From contig JAPFBL010000002.1 of assembly GCA_026182355.1 (NCBI GenBank), positions 248,001 through 312,000 on the forward strand: 64,000 nt of DNA, written 5' to 3'. Source of the DNA: Hermatobates lingyangjiaoensis (taxonomy: Eukaryota > Arthropoda > Insecta > Hemiptera > Hermatobatidae). Below the pieces are notes generated by a model. That model ran no database searches, had not been told where the DNA came from, and saw only the letters and a program-made list of their open reading frames with translations. Positions within the stretch are counted from its first letter, which is position 1, and the number at the start of each line of letters is the position of its first letter. Made by a program: the position numbers and the translations under genes. Shown here piece after piece: positions 24,584 through 37,400 of the stretch.

Positions 24584-26853
24584 GAAACGCTAATATTATT
24601 TTTTTTTTATTTTCTACATCTGAAGAATCTCTTTCCAGCGAAATGTTTAGAAGTATCTGTGCACATAAATCAGACTGTTAACTTTTTCTACAAAAAGGAC
24701 AAACAATCTTAATAATAACTCTAACAATTGTAATTACTTCCACGCGATTGTAATGATTAAAAAGAAAAGAGTTTTATAAAATGTATTACAATTAGTATGT
24801 AATAAGACAGTAAGATTATAACATGGATGTTACTGAAAATATTACTTAATGATAGGACTTAAAATAATTCACAATCATACATGTAATGGCCGTCAGATGC
24901 TAGCGTGCTTGTCATATTTTTAACAAAGTTCTGCAAGTTTTATGCAATAAGTTTATTCCTAGAGCAACTTAAAAGGAATAGAATGTAGCTGGCCATGCAG
25001 GTAAAGAAGAGGTACCCTTATCCTCTGTATCAGGCTTCCTGAGCCATCTGAAACAATTTCTGAACAGCTGTGTTTATTTTTACTCCAAGGACAAGTGGTC
25101 TTGAAGGAGTGTTTCTTCTTCTAGATTTAGAGAACTGGAATATGGTTTCGCCTGACTGTGGGTTTTTTTCATGTCGAAATAGTATTGCTGGCCTCGTTCA
25201 GAGAAGACGTGATTACTAATTAGAGATCTCTATTCTAAATAAACTTGATTGTAGCAAAATATTGTAGTAAAAGTAAACAAGCAGTTAATTTGGTTAACTA
25301 AGAGCTTGTTAAAAATGATAATATTGTTTTATTATTTTATTAAAAAAAAATGGTTAAAACGACAAACTAGAAATCACTTATTTTTCCAATAAGCTAAGTA
25401 TTGCTTTTAAGTTTAAATATAAAATTTAAATTTATTCACCATTTATTCTTGAAGTGATGCCATTATTGACATCGATAGTATGGAAATGTATGGCAATTTT
25501 ATTTAATATATAGAAAAGTCGTGATGTGTACATAAAGCAACTAATTGTCTGGCATTAAATATCACGTTCCATGTTTTTATAGCTACCTTGAAGTTTTAAA
25601 GAGAACCTGAAGTTCTCTTTAGATTAACAGGGGATGGGAGGCTGGCCAGGGACCGGCTTAGTTGTGATTATTTTCTTTAATCTTTCCTTTTTCTGTTTCC
25701 CCTCCTCAATTCCGACACCAATCTAAAGTGATATGTGACCGATGATGAAGAATGAAAGATACTAAACTGTACTACCTAAAATACTTTAGGACTACCTAAA
25801 CTGTATCCAAACAGATCCTCAAGGATATCAAGGATATGTCTAAATGGATAAGCCTATCTTAATGAAGGATACAAAAACAAATACATTGATATTATGTTGA
25901 ATAGTCGAGTAGTCTTAAAAGCAATCAGTTCTAACGTCATCAGCTCAAAAATTATCTTGAACTATAAGGAAAAGCTCATTTTGTTCGAGAAGCAGTGGGA
26001 CACTACACTGGGTGCAAGCAAGAATACAGAGGTATGAAGAAGCGGTCACACTAGCAATTCGTACAATTTAAGCTAGTGGGTTGTAAACATATTTATTTCT
26101 AGACGAAAATATCCTTATGATTGGATATTCTTATAAATCTTTTAATAATGTTTCAAAAGAACTTGAAATCAGTTATATCATGACATTAAGTTGATATCAA
26201 ATGTTTAATCTCATTTAAGCCCTTTTGACTTTCCTAATGAACTTTGAAGTAAACTGCTAAGTTTTGGCGGAAGAGAGTGAAGGGTTTTTCTTAGATCAAC
26301 TGTTCCGGAGTCAACTAGAAGGCAATCGATATCTAATAAATTACAAGGAAGATCAAGGACACGTTCAAGGACAACGTTCAAATCGATTTTTAAGCTGTTT
26401 TTGTCAAGTAATTGTCACAATTTACACCTCCTAATACTTTAAACAGGTTATTATTGTAAAAATGTATAATTATTCACAATATTCTATCAACATGTAAATT
26501 TATTAGGATACCTTTAATAATATAACTTGGTAGAAAATATAAATTATTATTTTGTGAACATTATATTAAGAAGGAACAAAAATTCTCCATGTAATGCATA
26601 AGAAGAAGTTCGATTTAGTGTCAGATTAAAGATGAGAAGAATTTATGGCATTTAGCTAGGATTCCAATGATACTACGTAATTAAACCTTTAGATATTAGC
26701 TGATATTTCATTTGATAACATTTGTCTTTTATAAACTTTATATAAATTTTAGGTAATTAGTAAATTTCTAAAATGCTGTTCAATATTTGGATACCATTCA
26801 TATTAAGCATCTTTTATTCCGAGCAGAAGTGAATACTTCTGAAATAAAAATAG
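24584..26853. other. Mostly non-coding stretch
   Basis: Apart from the possible exon at 25080-25215, AT-rich with no recognisable gene. At 25590-25620 AAGTTTTAAAGAGAACCTGA is followed by the partly inverted AAGTTCTCTTTAGA, a small hairpin. Confidence 0.35.
25080..25215 (-). CDS. Possible terminal exon, unidentified
   Basis: Minus-strand frame reading NHVFSERGQQYYFDMKKTHS and continuing to LNLEEETLLQDHLSLE and a TAA stop at 25082-25080. It is preceded by an AG (TAATTAG). Composition is polar and protein-like, more balanced than the neighbourhood. No other exon of this gene was found and no family is recognised, so it may be chance. Confidence 0.22.
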
Positions 26854-27135
26854 TTGTCATATGTCTTTAATATTAGGTATTATATAATCCAAGCCATTCA
26901 ATCAAAAATACTTAGAAAACTCTCACATCTCCCATTTTACGTCCCAAACATAATCATTCACCGAGATGTTAAAATCCCCTTCGTTCGCGACTACGCAAAA
27001 GACCGTTACAAACTATTCCACAGTGAACTCTCAACTCATCCAATCTCACTTACACAAGATCTTTCCTTACTAGTAATCCCCACAAACCCCCAAAGACGAC
27101 TAAAACGGCAATGGTCACGTGACCTGTCGTCATAA
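26854..27135 (+). mobile_element. Jockey-type LINE, 3' end of the reverse transcriptase ORF
   Basis: The frame encodes SKILRKLSHLPFYVPNIIIH, RDVKIPFVRDYAKDRYKLFH and ends NPQRRLKRQWSRDLSS. This matches the characteristic C terminus of Jockey-clade ORF2 proteins, where a (N)PPRRLKRxWxRDL motif closes the protein. A stop follows directly, and 27136-27260 probably is 3' UTR. The reverse transcriptase itself is absent: a 5'-truncated copy, as is usual for LINEs. Confidence 0.75.
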
Positions 27136-27939
27136 AGATTAAATATAGTCACGGAGTGCCACCAATGGGTGTCCAGCCTATTTTTGCTTCAAAATCAAAA
27201 GGCTATGAAACAAAAACTACTTCTAAGTACATGACATTGTAGTCGAAGTATCCAGTAATACAACAAAAAAAATATTTCTTTAAATAATTTTGATAGAAAC
27301 ATTTGAATAATTAATGTTTATTAGCTAGTCCATAGAAAGTATTCAGCTGTTATGGGTTTGTTACTTAATTTAACTGTTTGAGATTGAAGATTTTTTTTAA
27401 AGGTTCTGAATAAATTCTTACAAATTCTGAAGAATAATAAAACACATAAAAGTAACAACAAAAATTAGAGAAATTAGTTTCCTTAACTTATATATACTTT
27501 TTTGAAATAAAGTAGTTTTTTTTTGTTTATGTATAATCAGTTTCTTTGATAGAAGAGATTTTAGCATGTGTCACATAATGTAGCTTAAGCTCTACAATAT
27601 GTAAAATAAAAACAAAACATAATTGTATAGTAATCGTACATACAAAACAGAAAAGGTAATTTTTATAACAATTAAGATAGAGTAGAAGGGGCGATGTTGA
27701 AAAGTATTGAACTTAATATTATTATAATGACAAATACTAATAGTTAAGGTAGAAGGTAATCCTGTTGATATATTCAACAGACAAATAAGTTCAGAATAAA
27801 TTATTTTGAAAACTACTTAAATAATTTGTAAAAATAGATATATATGGAAATACTCTGTCATTTATAAATTTGAAAAATAAATTATAATCTTGTTTGTTAG
27901 GTAAAGCTTGATGCGTAGGAGGCCGAGTTCTTCCAGTAA
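27136..27939. other. LINE 3' flank and AT-rich non-coding stretch
   Basis: The first 120 bp are likely the LINE 3' UTR (GTCACGGAGTGCCACCAATG). The rest has no supported feature. Confidence 0.35.
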
Positions 27940-28383
27940 CTAATAATCTCTTGAGTGGTTCATTACGATGATCTCCCACATCTCAGTCAAATGAAGCACA
28001 CTCTGGAGATTAATTTGTATCTTCTCATTACACGAGCAAACCGCAATAAGTAAAATATCTCAAGTTATACCGCCATAAGTAATTCTTATTTAAAGTTGCT
28101 ATGGTCTATTTTGAACATAGCCATCAGACAGCTTGGCTGATAGTGTGTCATTTGCAATATATTTATCCTGATGACAGCAAGCACCTTTATTCGAGAGTTC
28201 CATGAGTCTTTCTATTTCTAAAAACTTTCTGTTCTCGAGATATATTTTAGTTAAAATGTAGGATACTTATATTACTCAGTGTCGAAGGCTTCGTCGTTTG
28301 CAGCTACCTTCGCAGCAGGGTCTGGTGTCTCATTAAACATCATCCCATTGAGAACCATGGATGAATCACCCGACAGGTAAGTC
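27940..28383 (-). CDS. Candidate last two exons of an unidentified gene
   Basis: A GC-richer segment at 28383-28308 reads TYLSGDSSMVLNGMMFNETP then DPAAK and ends GCGAAG|GTAGCT. A second piece at 28002-27940, after CTCCAG, reads SVLHLTEMWEIIVMNHSRDY and a TAG stop. Both junctions are phase 0 and compatible. Without the splice, the first frame runs on to a TAA at 28274-28272 (VAANDEAFDTE), an alternative terminal exon. No family is recognised, and upstream exons were not found. Support is compositional and from splice borders only. Confidence 0.33.
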
Positions 28384-28389
28384 CTCTTA

Positions 28390-30190
28390 TTATTATTAGA
28401 GGTAAATACCAGTAACTTATCAGTAAGCATCATAAGACTTATTGATTTCATTATTCTTGATTCAATGGAACATTTTAATTCATTCACCTGTATCATATAA
28501 AACTGTAGATAAGTAAAACTTTTAGTTTCCTAATAGTTGAGTGCAGTAATTATTAAAATCCATTTAGATGTTTCAACAGATTTACTCATTTAAGGTACCC
28601 AGCGTCCATTTTTAGACATATTTTATTCTATTTTTGTGATTATCTTAAAAGTTTGTGACACTCCTGCAAGCCATAATTTTTGGTAAAAAAAATTATGAAA
28701 TTTGACACATAAATTAACCTCAAAACTTCAATTTTAGTGACTACTTTAATTTGACACAGTCATCTGTGATCCTCAAATTTAGTTTGGATCGGTCCATAAA
28801 TGACGAATGGTTTGATAGCTCTTCCTGTTATCATGTCCCGGACTTTGGCATTTTAATCGCCATCTTAGCAATCTCAACTGCGACAAATGTAAAGATATTC
28901 CACCAACTCTGTTGATCAGATCATCAATATGTTGATTCCATGAAGACTTCTATTCAATAACAAAGTCACACGTATTTTAATTCGTCAACAATTTCAATAA
29001 AATCAACATCTAATTTCAATCGAACCAAAACTTTCTTCTTTTCATATTTATTATTTATTGGTGATATACTTTTCATCTGATTGAAATAAATTTTATTTTC
29101 GTAAAGAAATTAAGAATTCAATCCAAGTGTCCTGTTCTTTTTGAGTTTCGTGGACTTATCTGCTATTAAGCACTATGAAGTCATCCGTGAAGTCTGTTGG
29201 TAAATGTCATGCTAAAGGAATCGGGTATATCAGGTGAAATTATTAGAATTCCATGTTGTCTACTCAGGATATGTTCAACAAACAGATTAGGGCAATAAGA
29301 GCATCAACCGTACTTCAAAGAGTTGCAAATACAAATTACTTTCAGCTAAAATATTTCTTATTAATCAAAAGTACATTATTCTATTAATAAGAAGTTTTTT
29401 TGAGACTTTTGTACCGACGGAAACCAAACTTATAGTCAGAAAGTTCTCTTCCATAGATGTATTTATAATTATTACATTTGATATTTTCCCTATCTTCGAA
29501 AAAACTGTTGTTTACTAAACATAGTGTAGCCAATTGGGTATTGGTATTTAAATTGGTTAAGAATTGAGTATTGGCCAAAAGTAGTTATACATAATCACAC
29601 CGTTATAATACTCGTAGCATAGGTATAATAGTCTCACCAGGGGCTTTTTTTTATATTTTAAATAGTATGACGCATGTACAACATTTGTTAGTTTCAAAGA
29701 TAGCAAACATATACGAGAACAAATAATTATTAATAGCAAATCATTACACCTTAATGAAATAATGTTATTTCAATAACGCGAACTTTATAATAGAACCACA
29801 TCACTAAATGCCAACATAGTTTTATTTTAGCAACTTTGTAAAAGATAATTATAATTTAGCTAAAATAGACGGATATTGAGTTTGAACGATAAGGTTAAAG
29901 CCTCGTTGAAAACAATACAAACAGTTTGATTTGTAATGCTGTTTGAAATGAAAGGTTGATTAAAGGTGCTTGAGTGACGGAGTGACACATGGAGGCGGCT
30001 CGTGGAGGCCGCGTGATCACCGAGAGCTGTCTGATAATCAAGTCCAGCATTACTGCCAACCAGATATCGCCATTCAGCGCTAGCCACCAGTGCTCATTCA
30101 ACAACCACAAACAGTCATCATATTTACAAACCCCCAACATCTTAAATTCCAATATATGTATACAAAATTGTCACAATAAGATGTGATACA
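28390..30190. other. Mostly non-coding stretch with one GC-richer patch
   Basis: At 29960-30100 composition is balanced and several frames are open on both strands. One minus frame reads ASAEWRYLVGSNAGLDYQTA. I cannot decide the coding strand or borders. The remainder is AT-rich. Confidence 0.3.
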
Positions 30191-30338
30191 AATATTCAGG
30201 TAACTCACCACAAATGAATGAAGATAATAGCTCTGAGGCTTTTCGTTTATCACGTGTTATTGTGCTCTCTGACGCCGTGATAAACGATAGGCCTCAGAGC
30301 GATTATATTCAATCCTTTGTGGTGAGTTACTTGAATAT
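30191..30338. repeat. Palindromic foldback element, about 60-bp arms
   Basis: AATATTCAGGTAACTCACCA at the left pairs with GGTGAGTTACTTGAATAT at the right, and CTGAGGC...CGTTTATCACG pairs with CGTGATAAACGATAGGCCTC. Several mismatches and an approximately 20-bp loop. Not the same sequence as the neighbouring foldback family. Confidence 0.65.
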
Positions 30339-30500
30339 ATATATTAATGAACAAACCACCATATGAAATGGCAAAAAAAACCTAAGATCTTTCAACCGAA
30401 ACAAGCGGTCTTCATCAGAGTCAAAACCCCAACTCTATATGTTTATATATATACAAGATTTCACAGAAACACGTGAAAAAACAATCAATTGACTCATGAT
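30339..30500 (-). repeat. Single arm of the AAGACCGCTTGTT foldback family
   Basis: On the minus strand: CTGATGA (30418-30412), a stem GACCG...CGGTT, then GAAA (30393-30390) and GATCTTAG. This is the best consensus hammerhead-like core in this family. It is followed at 30455-30495 by the family's CACGTGAAA flank. Confidence 0.55.
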
Positions 30501-30720
30501 TAAAATTAATATTTTAGTTTGTAATACTTTAAATGTCGTCCATCTAAATGGTTTAGATAAGTGTATCACAAGCCAGTGAAGTCTTCCTTTTTCAATGTTA
30601 CTTTTCAGTGTTCGCTCTGCGACCTTTTCTTACCTAAGATCAGTACACAATACAGTTCTTCCTGATCATCGTGACTTACCAATCCCAATATACATAAATA
30701 TATATACCTTTCTCACACAC

Positions 30721-30723
30721 GCA

Positions 30724-30815
<92 letters not shown>
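30721..30815. repeat. Compound (CA)n(TA)n microsatellite
   Basis: About 28 CA units followed by about 18 TA units, ending at the start of the next foldback cassette. Confidence 0.95.
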
Positions 30816-30818
<3 letters not shown>

Positions 30819-31008
30819 ATTTCACGTAAACACGTGAAATAACAGTCAATGATCAAACCACAATATGAAATGGGAAAACAAGACTAAGATCTTTTAACCG
30901 TAACAAGCGGTCTTCGTCAGAGTCAAAAAACCCAACTAACCTCAGACCGCTTGTTACGGTTGAAAGATCTTAGTCTTGTTTTCCCATTTCATACTGTGGT
31001 TTGTTCAT
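30816..31008. repeat. Palindromic cassette, AAGACCGCTTGTT family
   Basis: The arms meet from 30847 (CAATGATCAAACCACAATAT) and 31008 inward. The minus arm has CTGACGA (30918-30912), but its GAAA is changed to AAAA. The plus arm has GGTTGAAAGATCTTAGTC but lacks CTGANGA. The loop is ACTCTGAC-free (AAAAAACCCAACTAACC). Flanked on both sides by (TA)n. Confidence 0.65.
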
Positions 31009-31009
31009 A

Positions 31010-31690
31010 TATATATATATATATATATACCCTTCTCGCATGTTAGGAAACCGTATTGCCCCAGTACATGTTCCCTACTCTCTCAGAATAAATAAAGAAC
31101 GTAGTGATTTAGTACCCCTCACGACTGATTATTTCTCCAGAGATCGCAGGTTGGATACATTAATAAAGGGACTCTATCCTATCCTGTCATCCTCTTCAAC
31201 CACTGCATCTGTATTTAACAAACTTCCTAAAATCTGTTCGGATTTTTAGTTTCCTTCCAATATTGGAACCTACTTTCCCATAGGTTAAACCTCTCCGAGG
31301 TGTGGAATCCAGGTATGCAGCGATGCAAACCACGTGGGTGCCTTGCCTGTCCCATAATCAATCCAGCTACATCTTTTACTTCTCCTTCAAATCCTGACTG
31401 TTATTATATATATAATTCTTCCTCCTGCAGTTCTAGTGATAATGTCTACCACCTAGACTGTACACAGTGTGATGCATTCTATGTAGGTTTAAGAACCACT
31501 ATATTAAGCCCACAAATGAATAATCATAGGTTGTCAGTCAGTCGGGATTGTGCACTGCCAGTTGTTATTCATGTAGCGCCCCATAGTCTAAGTTTCAATG
31601 AATGTTTCAGAGTTAGATACTAAAAACAGTTTCTCGACACAATAGATCTATCACTTTAAGAGCTTCTGAGAAGAAGCCCATATATGACTC
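31010..31690 (+). mobile_element. Penelope-like element remnant, second family
   Basis: The frame at 31030-31246 (RMLGNRIAPVHVPYSLRINK ... DRRLDTLIKGLYPILSSSST) resembles the segment after the reverse transcriptase thumb. A second frame at 31300-31623 has the Cys pair region CKPRGCLACPIINP and a diverged GIY-YIG, NVYHLDCTQCDAFYVGLRTT, with SFNECFRVRY at the end. The two frames are separated by stops. It directly abuts a foldback cassette and a (TA)n run on its 5' side, consistent with terminal repeats of such elements. Related to 43020-43400, not to 18268-18760. Confidence 0.72.
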
Positions 31691-31855
31691 CTAGGAGCTC
31701 GTTCAAATCTAGGCATCAACCTAAACCCTTACGTGGTATTCAGAGGTGTTTTTTTCTTAAATTTATTTTTTTTAATTTGTTTTATAATTTTTATTTTATT
31801 AATATATGAATTTTATGTTCAATTAAATTTTATATTTATAAATATTACTTTTTCA

Positions 31856-31874
31856 CCCCCCCCCCCCCCCCCCC
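31856..31874. repeat. Run of 19 C
   Basis: An uninterrupted (C)19 homopolymer in otherwise T-rich sequence downstream of the Penelope remnant; a polymorphic or assembly-sensitive site. Confidence 0.9.
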
Positions 31875-32064
31875 TATTGACCCCCGTTGTTATTCTTCTT
31901 CATCTATTTCTACTACTTTTTCGTTTTCGTTGTGATCAGTCTCACATATTGAAGCATTCGTCGTCTCGCCACCCACCTTCCTTTCTTGAAGACGACCGTT
32001 AAAAGAGTCAACATATTGAATGTGAGCACTAGTATCTGTTTTTCATTCGTGTTTCTCAAAGTTT

Positions 32065-32185
32065 TCAAAGTATATATATGATCAAAACACAATATCAAAT
32101 TGGGAAAAAGACTAAGATCTTTCAATAGTAACAAGTGGTCTTTGTCGAAAACCCAATGTGTAAAATCTTGTTATTATATATATAC
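32065..32185 (-). repeat. Decayed single arm of the AAGACCGCTTGTT foldback family
   Basis: ATGATCAAAACACAATATCA then, on the minus strand, AAGACCACTTGTTACTATTG and GAAAGATCTTAGTC. The first core half is mutated (CGACAAA). Confidence 0.5.
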
Positions 32186-35100
32186 AAAACTAGCTGCAGG
32201 AATAGTAAATAACTTACTGAATATGAAAATATAAAAACCATCCTCATATAACGTAATGTTAAAGAAGGACTCATGTTCTAATACCTTAAATTGTGTCAAT
32301 AAATACAACTGATTTCTATTCAACTGTATGTTTGAACTAAAATACGAAGTTTTTTAAAAAACCTGGAAATACTCGTATATAACAAAGAGGAATAGGAAAG
32401 GATCACAGGGTTGAGATAAATACTTATGCTTTCTTGCACTGTTCAGTTTTATAGGATGTTTTTATTGCATTTTATTTATTAATTAGTACTGATATAATTT
32501 ATTGGTACTACTTAATCATTTACTGACGATAATGTGTGTGCTGAGGCTTGTCAGCCCTGCGTCATTACGCTACGTTTGCGATAGCACGCTAGCATTCACA
32601 TACAATACATTCGCTTGCCCTTCCATAATTAACTAGGGTATATTCCCTAAGACTATTCACATTCAGAACACACAATGATATCTCCATAAATCCTAACTGT
32701 ATCAATGTTTTTTCAGATAATACTAGTGGTTCAGTTAGAAGCTCATGAAATTTTTATGACGCGATATTTGCATTATGGCCATACTATATAGAAAATTGAA
32801 CTTTGCATTCACCAGTATTCCAACTAGAACACGTTTAGCGCAAAGAACGATAATACATCTATATCTTTTCAATATAATTGACAATGGCAAGAATCTTAAT
32901 GTCTCGCTTTATTTTTCTGATAGTGTTTTATTGACTATGAACATTTTCTTGAATAATTCTTGAAAGAGTTAAACCTGTAGCACAAAATGTATAGGGGACA
33001 CCACCAAGAGAATATGGACCCAGTAAAATATTGCCTGGTCATGCTAGTGATAAGCCAGCACGGATTAATTTAATTAATTAAAAATTATTACTTCAGATAC
33101 AAATTGTTTTTTTTTCTTTTCAAAGTCAACATTAATATATGCTAAACAGATAATCACTCTGGAAATAATTGAGACATTATTTTTATGCTGTAATTTTCAT
33201 TTTATTTTTCTAAAGAACATGATGCAGCTTATTAGAGAAATCTAAACAAACGAAAGATTAGTCGAATCAAAATCATTTCACATATATCATTCAAAATTGT
33301 ATTATATGTTTACAATGTTTGCCTGTTACTTCTACTACCTATAAACAATTTTTGTCAATTTGATCTACCTGAAACCTTCCCAGGTCAATCTGAATCAGCA
33401 TATCACATTTTTAAAATGTTAATAAACAAATGAAAAAAAAAAAAGCTATTTAAAACAGACTTCAGTGACACAAAATATTACAAAGGTAGATAACAATAAC
33501 TGGAAATAAGTTATTTATGGACCTGTCACTATGAGGTTGTGAAAATTAATTTCTGACTGCATCTGCCTGCGTGTCATCAAAAATATTCTAAACACTTACG
33601 AAGTTACTGTGTTTGACAACATTGCTTTTCAGAAACTTCAAATATTGTATTAAATTTAGTCCTAATATGAATTTGCATGATAACAATTTCAGTCATTTGG
33701 TAGTTAGAGTGTCATATTTAAAAGGATATTTATTTCCGTCTGTAGAAAGTTGTTCTTTAACAATAATTAAATTTTCTATCTGAGTTTTCTAATTGAGTTC
33801 GATTATTTTTCTTCCATGGAGTTTTATAATGCGTCTATACTATAGCCACATTAAAATAAATAGTTCAATTAAATTGATCGTAAACGAGTTTGATAGTATT
33901 TTACTTCTAGTGAAGTCGAATGTGCTCAGTCCCGACTTTTTTTGGTCATATTTTTAGTCCTGGCAGCTTCTTCAAATATTATTTAACATTCGCAGTTGAG
34001 CGGGTATTTATCAGTGATTTAGCATATTTTATAAAAGTGACCAACAAACAATATTACTCAGGAATCAGAAAGTAAGTGATGATGTTTTCAAAAGTTAAAA
34101 GCCTGTAGAAGTGTAGAAGGCAAAGACTGCCTGGGTTCACTACCTGCCAACCAATCTGCCCTTTTCTATACCTGCCCTATATGGACATCATATAGCTCAC
34201 CTACTTCCCCCTGTAAAACTGACATCAAAATCGATATTTATGAGGTATGTCATTGAAACTTTAAACTTTAAACTTAAGACACAATATTAATATTTTCTGT
34301 TTACTTAATGAATGTAGTTTTCTAACGAGAAATGATAATTATTGAATGAGCTTCTACTATATATGACAGAAGTCATCCCTAAAAACTGAGGCCTAACTTA
34401 AAGTGAAACAGACTGGTATCTGAGGTCTGGACCAGTGATAGATCAAGCTTCACCGCAAATGCCAACTTTACGGTGGAGGTTGGTGTTTTGTATGCAAGTC
34501 ACTGGGCACGCCAATCACAAAAATTCACTTTGAGTAAAAATCATAAAATTATAGAAATAAAGATATTTTTAGTTTCATGCATTTTTTATAAAAGAAATAT
34601 TTCTTACCTGTACGACAAACAATATTTATAAATAAACATGTTAAGTCCTTTAATACTTTTCCTAAAGTCGTAGAACCAAGTAAGATAAACCATTAAATTA
34701 CAGACTTACAAGTCTGTTGGCAACATACCATAGAACAGGGTGGTCATTATAACAAAGATACTCATAGAACTTATATACAATATAGTTGAAACTGAAATTT
34801 AATCAAAACCAATAAAATCTGCCTGCAGTCACAAGATAAAAAGACATAAACTGACTACAGCTGGACATTAAAAGTTTTTAGCCATATCAATACCTACACT
34901 AATCACAAAGAATTAACTGGCTACAAAACAAGTAAATTTTCAACTTTCTCAGAAAGTGATGACTATTTAGGAAAGACCGAAGGACGAACTTGACATCAAC
35001 AAAAATAAAAACTACAACAAAATTAAAATGTTCTAATGATTAACTATACAAGGGATTAGAACATGACTGACCGACCAAACAGCAATATATTAAATAAATA

Positions 35101-37109
35101 TATTAATCAACTCTCGAAGATGGACTTGCTCCGATACAGAGTGAGTCAGGAGATGTGCAAGTTACGATCGCTTGCTATTCTTATATTGTTTGTTTATGTT
35201 CTGTAAAGCTATAATTAACTCAGATAAACTTTTAATCAAGTAAGTGGTTCTTATTTGTTTCTATAAGGGAGATAACTTGGGGTAACAAACTGCTTTGCTG
35301 AATGTTCAAGGGTAAAGTTGGTGGCAAAGGTGGGGGTTATTTATAGAAAAATTAAATATGAGCAACAAATTGCACTGTTTGACGGATCTCTATGAAATTG
35401 AACAGACCAGCTTTTGGCGTGGAAAGGAACCCTATCAGTTCTGGGCAATGCTACTACAGCAGAAAGTTTCTTCTTTCGCCATAAAATATACCAATAGTGG
35501 TATTCCCTTTTATTCACTCTTTGAAATGTTGTAATTAGTATAACCCTAATATGAGTATAAATTGTAAATAATATAATTTTTTTCCAAAACTGTAAGAAGT
35601 ATTAAGTGCTAAGAAGTGTTACTTTCATAATTATACTTAAAAGTCTGTCATCAGATTAGTTTTTGCCTTAATATTATTAACATTTTCAGAAAACCAATAA
35701 ATAATTTTTAAGAATTAAATTTCTTTTTTAAATTATTTAATAATCCACAGTCTAGAACGAATTGATATTTGTAGATAATTAAATAGTACCAACATGATTT
35801 CATGTATGTATTATATACATGTCTGTATATACTGCTGAAGAAGGAGGGTGCGCGCAATAATACTAAAACAGGTATCTCCCATAGTATAGTTTCCTTAGTG
35901 TATTTCTGTATCTTTTACTTAAATCTTTAGTTTCAGATAATAAGGTCAAGCATAGTAAGCTTATGAGTAACACACGATGGTATTACTTAAGTAATACACG
36001 ATGGTATTGCTCAAGTAATTAGATAGGTAGCTAAGCAATTAGTCGTGTTCCACTCATTACTACCGACTTTACAATCACTCTGTCTTCATCTTAATGTCTT
36101 TGAAAACACTCTTGAAGATGTCGCCTACTCAGAAATTCCAAGGAAGTTAGTGACAATCAGCAAAACTGTTCTTAACTCTGTGAATTTCAGAACTATATTC
36201 TGCTATCAGGACTGGAAAATTAACTAAAGGTCGATTCCAGTTTGATATTTCTAAACATATTATTTGGTTTTCAATTGGAGTATTTTAAATTGTTTTCAGT
36301 TAAAATGTTTCAATTTTTTAATTTGTTCAATATGCATTTCAGTTTTGATCACCCAATATTTTAAATACTTCAATCTATTATTTTCAACACCTATTCACCT
36401 TTTCCTGTAAATTATATTTAAAATAGGATAACTTTTAAATGTTTTTTCTCTCTTTCGTATGTTTGCCTTAAGATGAAAAATCTATTCCTTCTATAAGCGA
36501 AATATTAAATCCATAGAACAATAACAAAGTAATATTCTTTGAGTAAAAGATTCAATACCTTTCAGATATAGGTTTCTCAATCACTCATGTCCAGTTTCTT
36601 ATTAAAACTGGAACAATTAAAATAAAAATTTTAGATATATGTTGTCGCATAGGTGATTTGTGAAGCGTTTTCTAACACTGATTAGGAACAGAAAATTCCT
36701 AAAAAATATTTGTCTCTAGCTCTTTAAAATAACATGACATTTTTCTATCAATTTTTAATTTGCGATTAGGGATTAGTTGTTACATAAGACGATCAAGAAA
36801 TACATGTAAGTACTCTTCACAGGTAAAAGCCGTACTCATAATAATTTTTTTTTTGGATAATTTTATCGGAATGATTTTACTTTTTCGATTCTAAATTATA
36901 TTCATATTTCTTTTCATATTCTAAGTTTTCAAAAATAATGCGTTAATTTTTTCTTCTAATTGGAGTTTGAACAAATATATTAATTTTAAGGGTTTATCGA
37001 TTTGAACAGATCATTTTCGAGCTCTGGTGATTATATAAAATAAAATGACTTTTGTGGCTTTCACGTTAAGTATTAATTTTTTTTAAATAAAAAAAGAAGA
37101 AAGATGGAA
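32186..37109. other. Long non-coding stretch
   Basis: Nearly 5 kb with no convincing exon. GC-richer patches at 34090-34220, 34380-34510, 35090-35170 and 35380-35470 have no open frame with domain content. A short tandem duplication is listed separately at 35962-36018. Confidence 0.4.
35962..36018. repeat. Two tandem 24-bp units
   Basis: TAACACACGATGGTATTACT then TAATACACGATGGTATTGCT, each followed by (T/C)AAG: two adjacent copies of about 24 bp. Confidence 0.7.
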
Positions 37110-37355
37110 GACGATTTAGTAAATGGGTTTGTGGCTGAAATGGGAAAGGAAAGGGAAGAAGGAAGTGAGCGGGCCTTGGCGAAGCCTTGGGCTTGAGATA
37201 TCAACAGATCGCGCTTCACCCTTTTTCAAGACCTCTCACTCACGTCCCACATCCTACCACAGTCCCTATACAAAGTCACTGCATGCCGCACAGCTCTTAG
37301 TCAATTCTCAAATTCTAACGGAGCCTCTATTTATTTGTAGAGTAAGTAATACAAT
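37110..37355 (+). other. GC-richer open frame, unassigned
   Basis: The frame at 37123-37395 (MGLWLKWERKGKKEVSGPWR ...) stays open through balanced sequence, but its end runs into a repeat module at 37356. No domain or splice borders. It may be part of an old repeat rather than a gene. Confidence 0.2.
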
Positions 37356-37400
37356 AAAAGAAATCTGGAGTGATCTGTACTCAACTTTACAATAAGTACA
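37356..37400 (-). repeat. Solo terminal module of the 1.6-kb element family
   Basis: The minus strand reads GTACTTATTGTAAAGTTGAG then TACAGATCACTCCAGATTT, the right end of the family seen at 8130-8175. Confidence 0.5.

Noticed and set aside
30595..30816. Frame ending in Thr-His and Ile-Tyr repeats
   Set aside because: Artefact of the (CA)n and (TA)n tracts.
35962..36018. CRISPR-like or satellite array
   Set aside because: Only two adjacent 24-bp units and no spacers; a simple tandem duplication in a eukaryotic genome.
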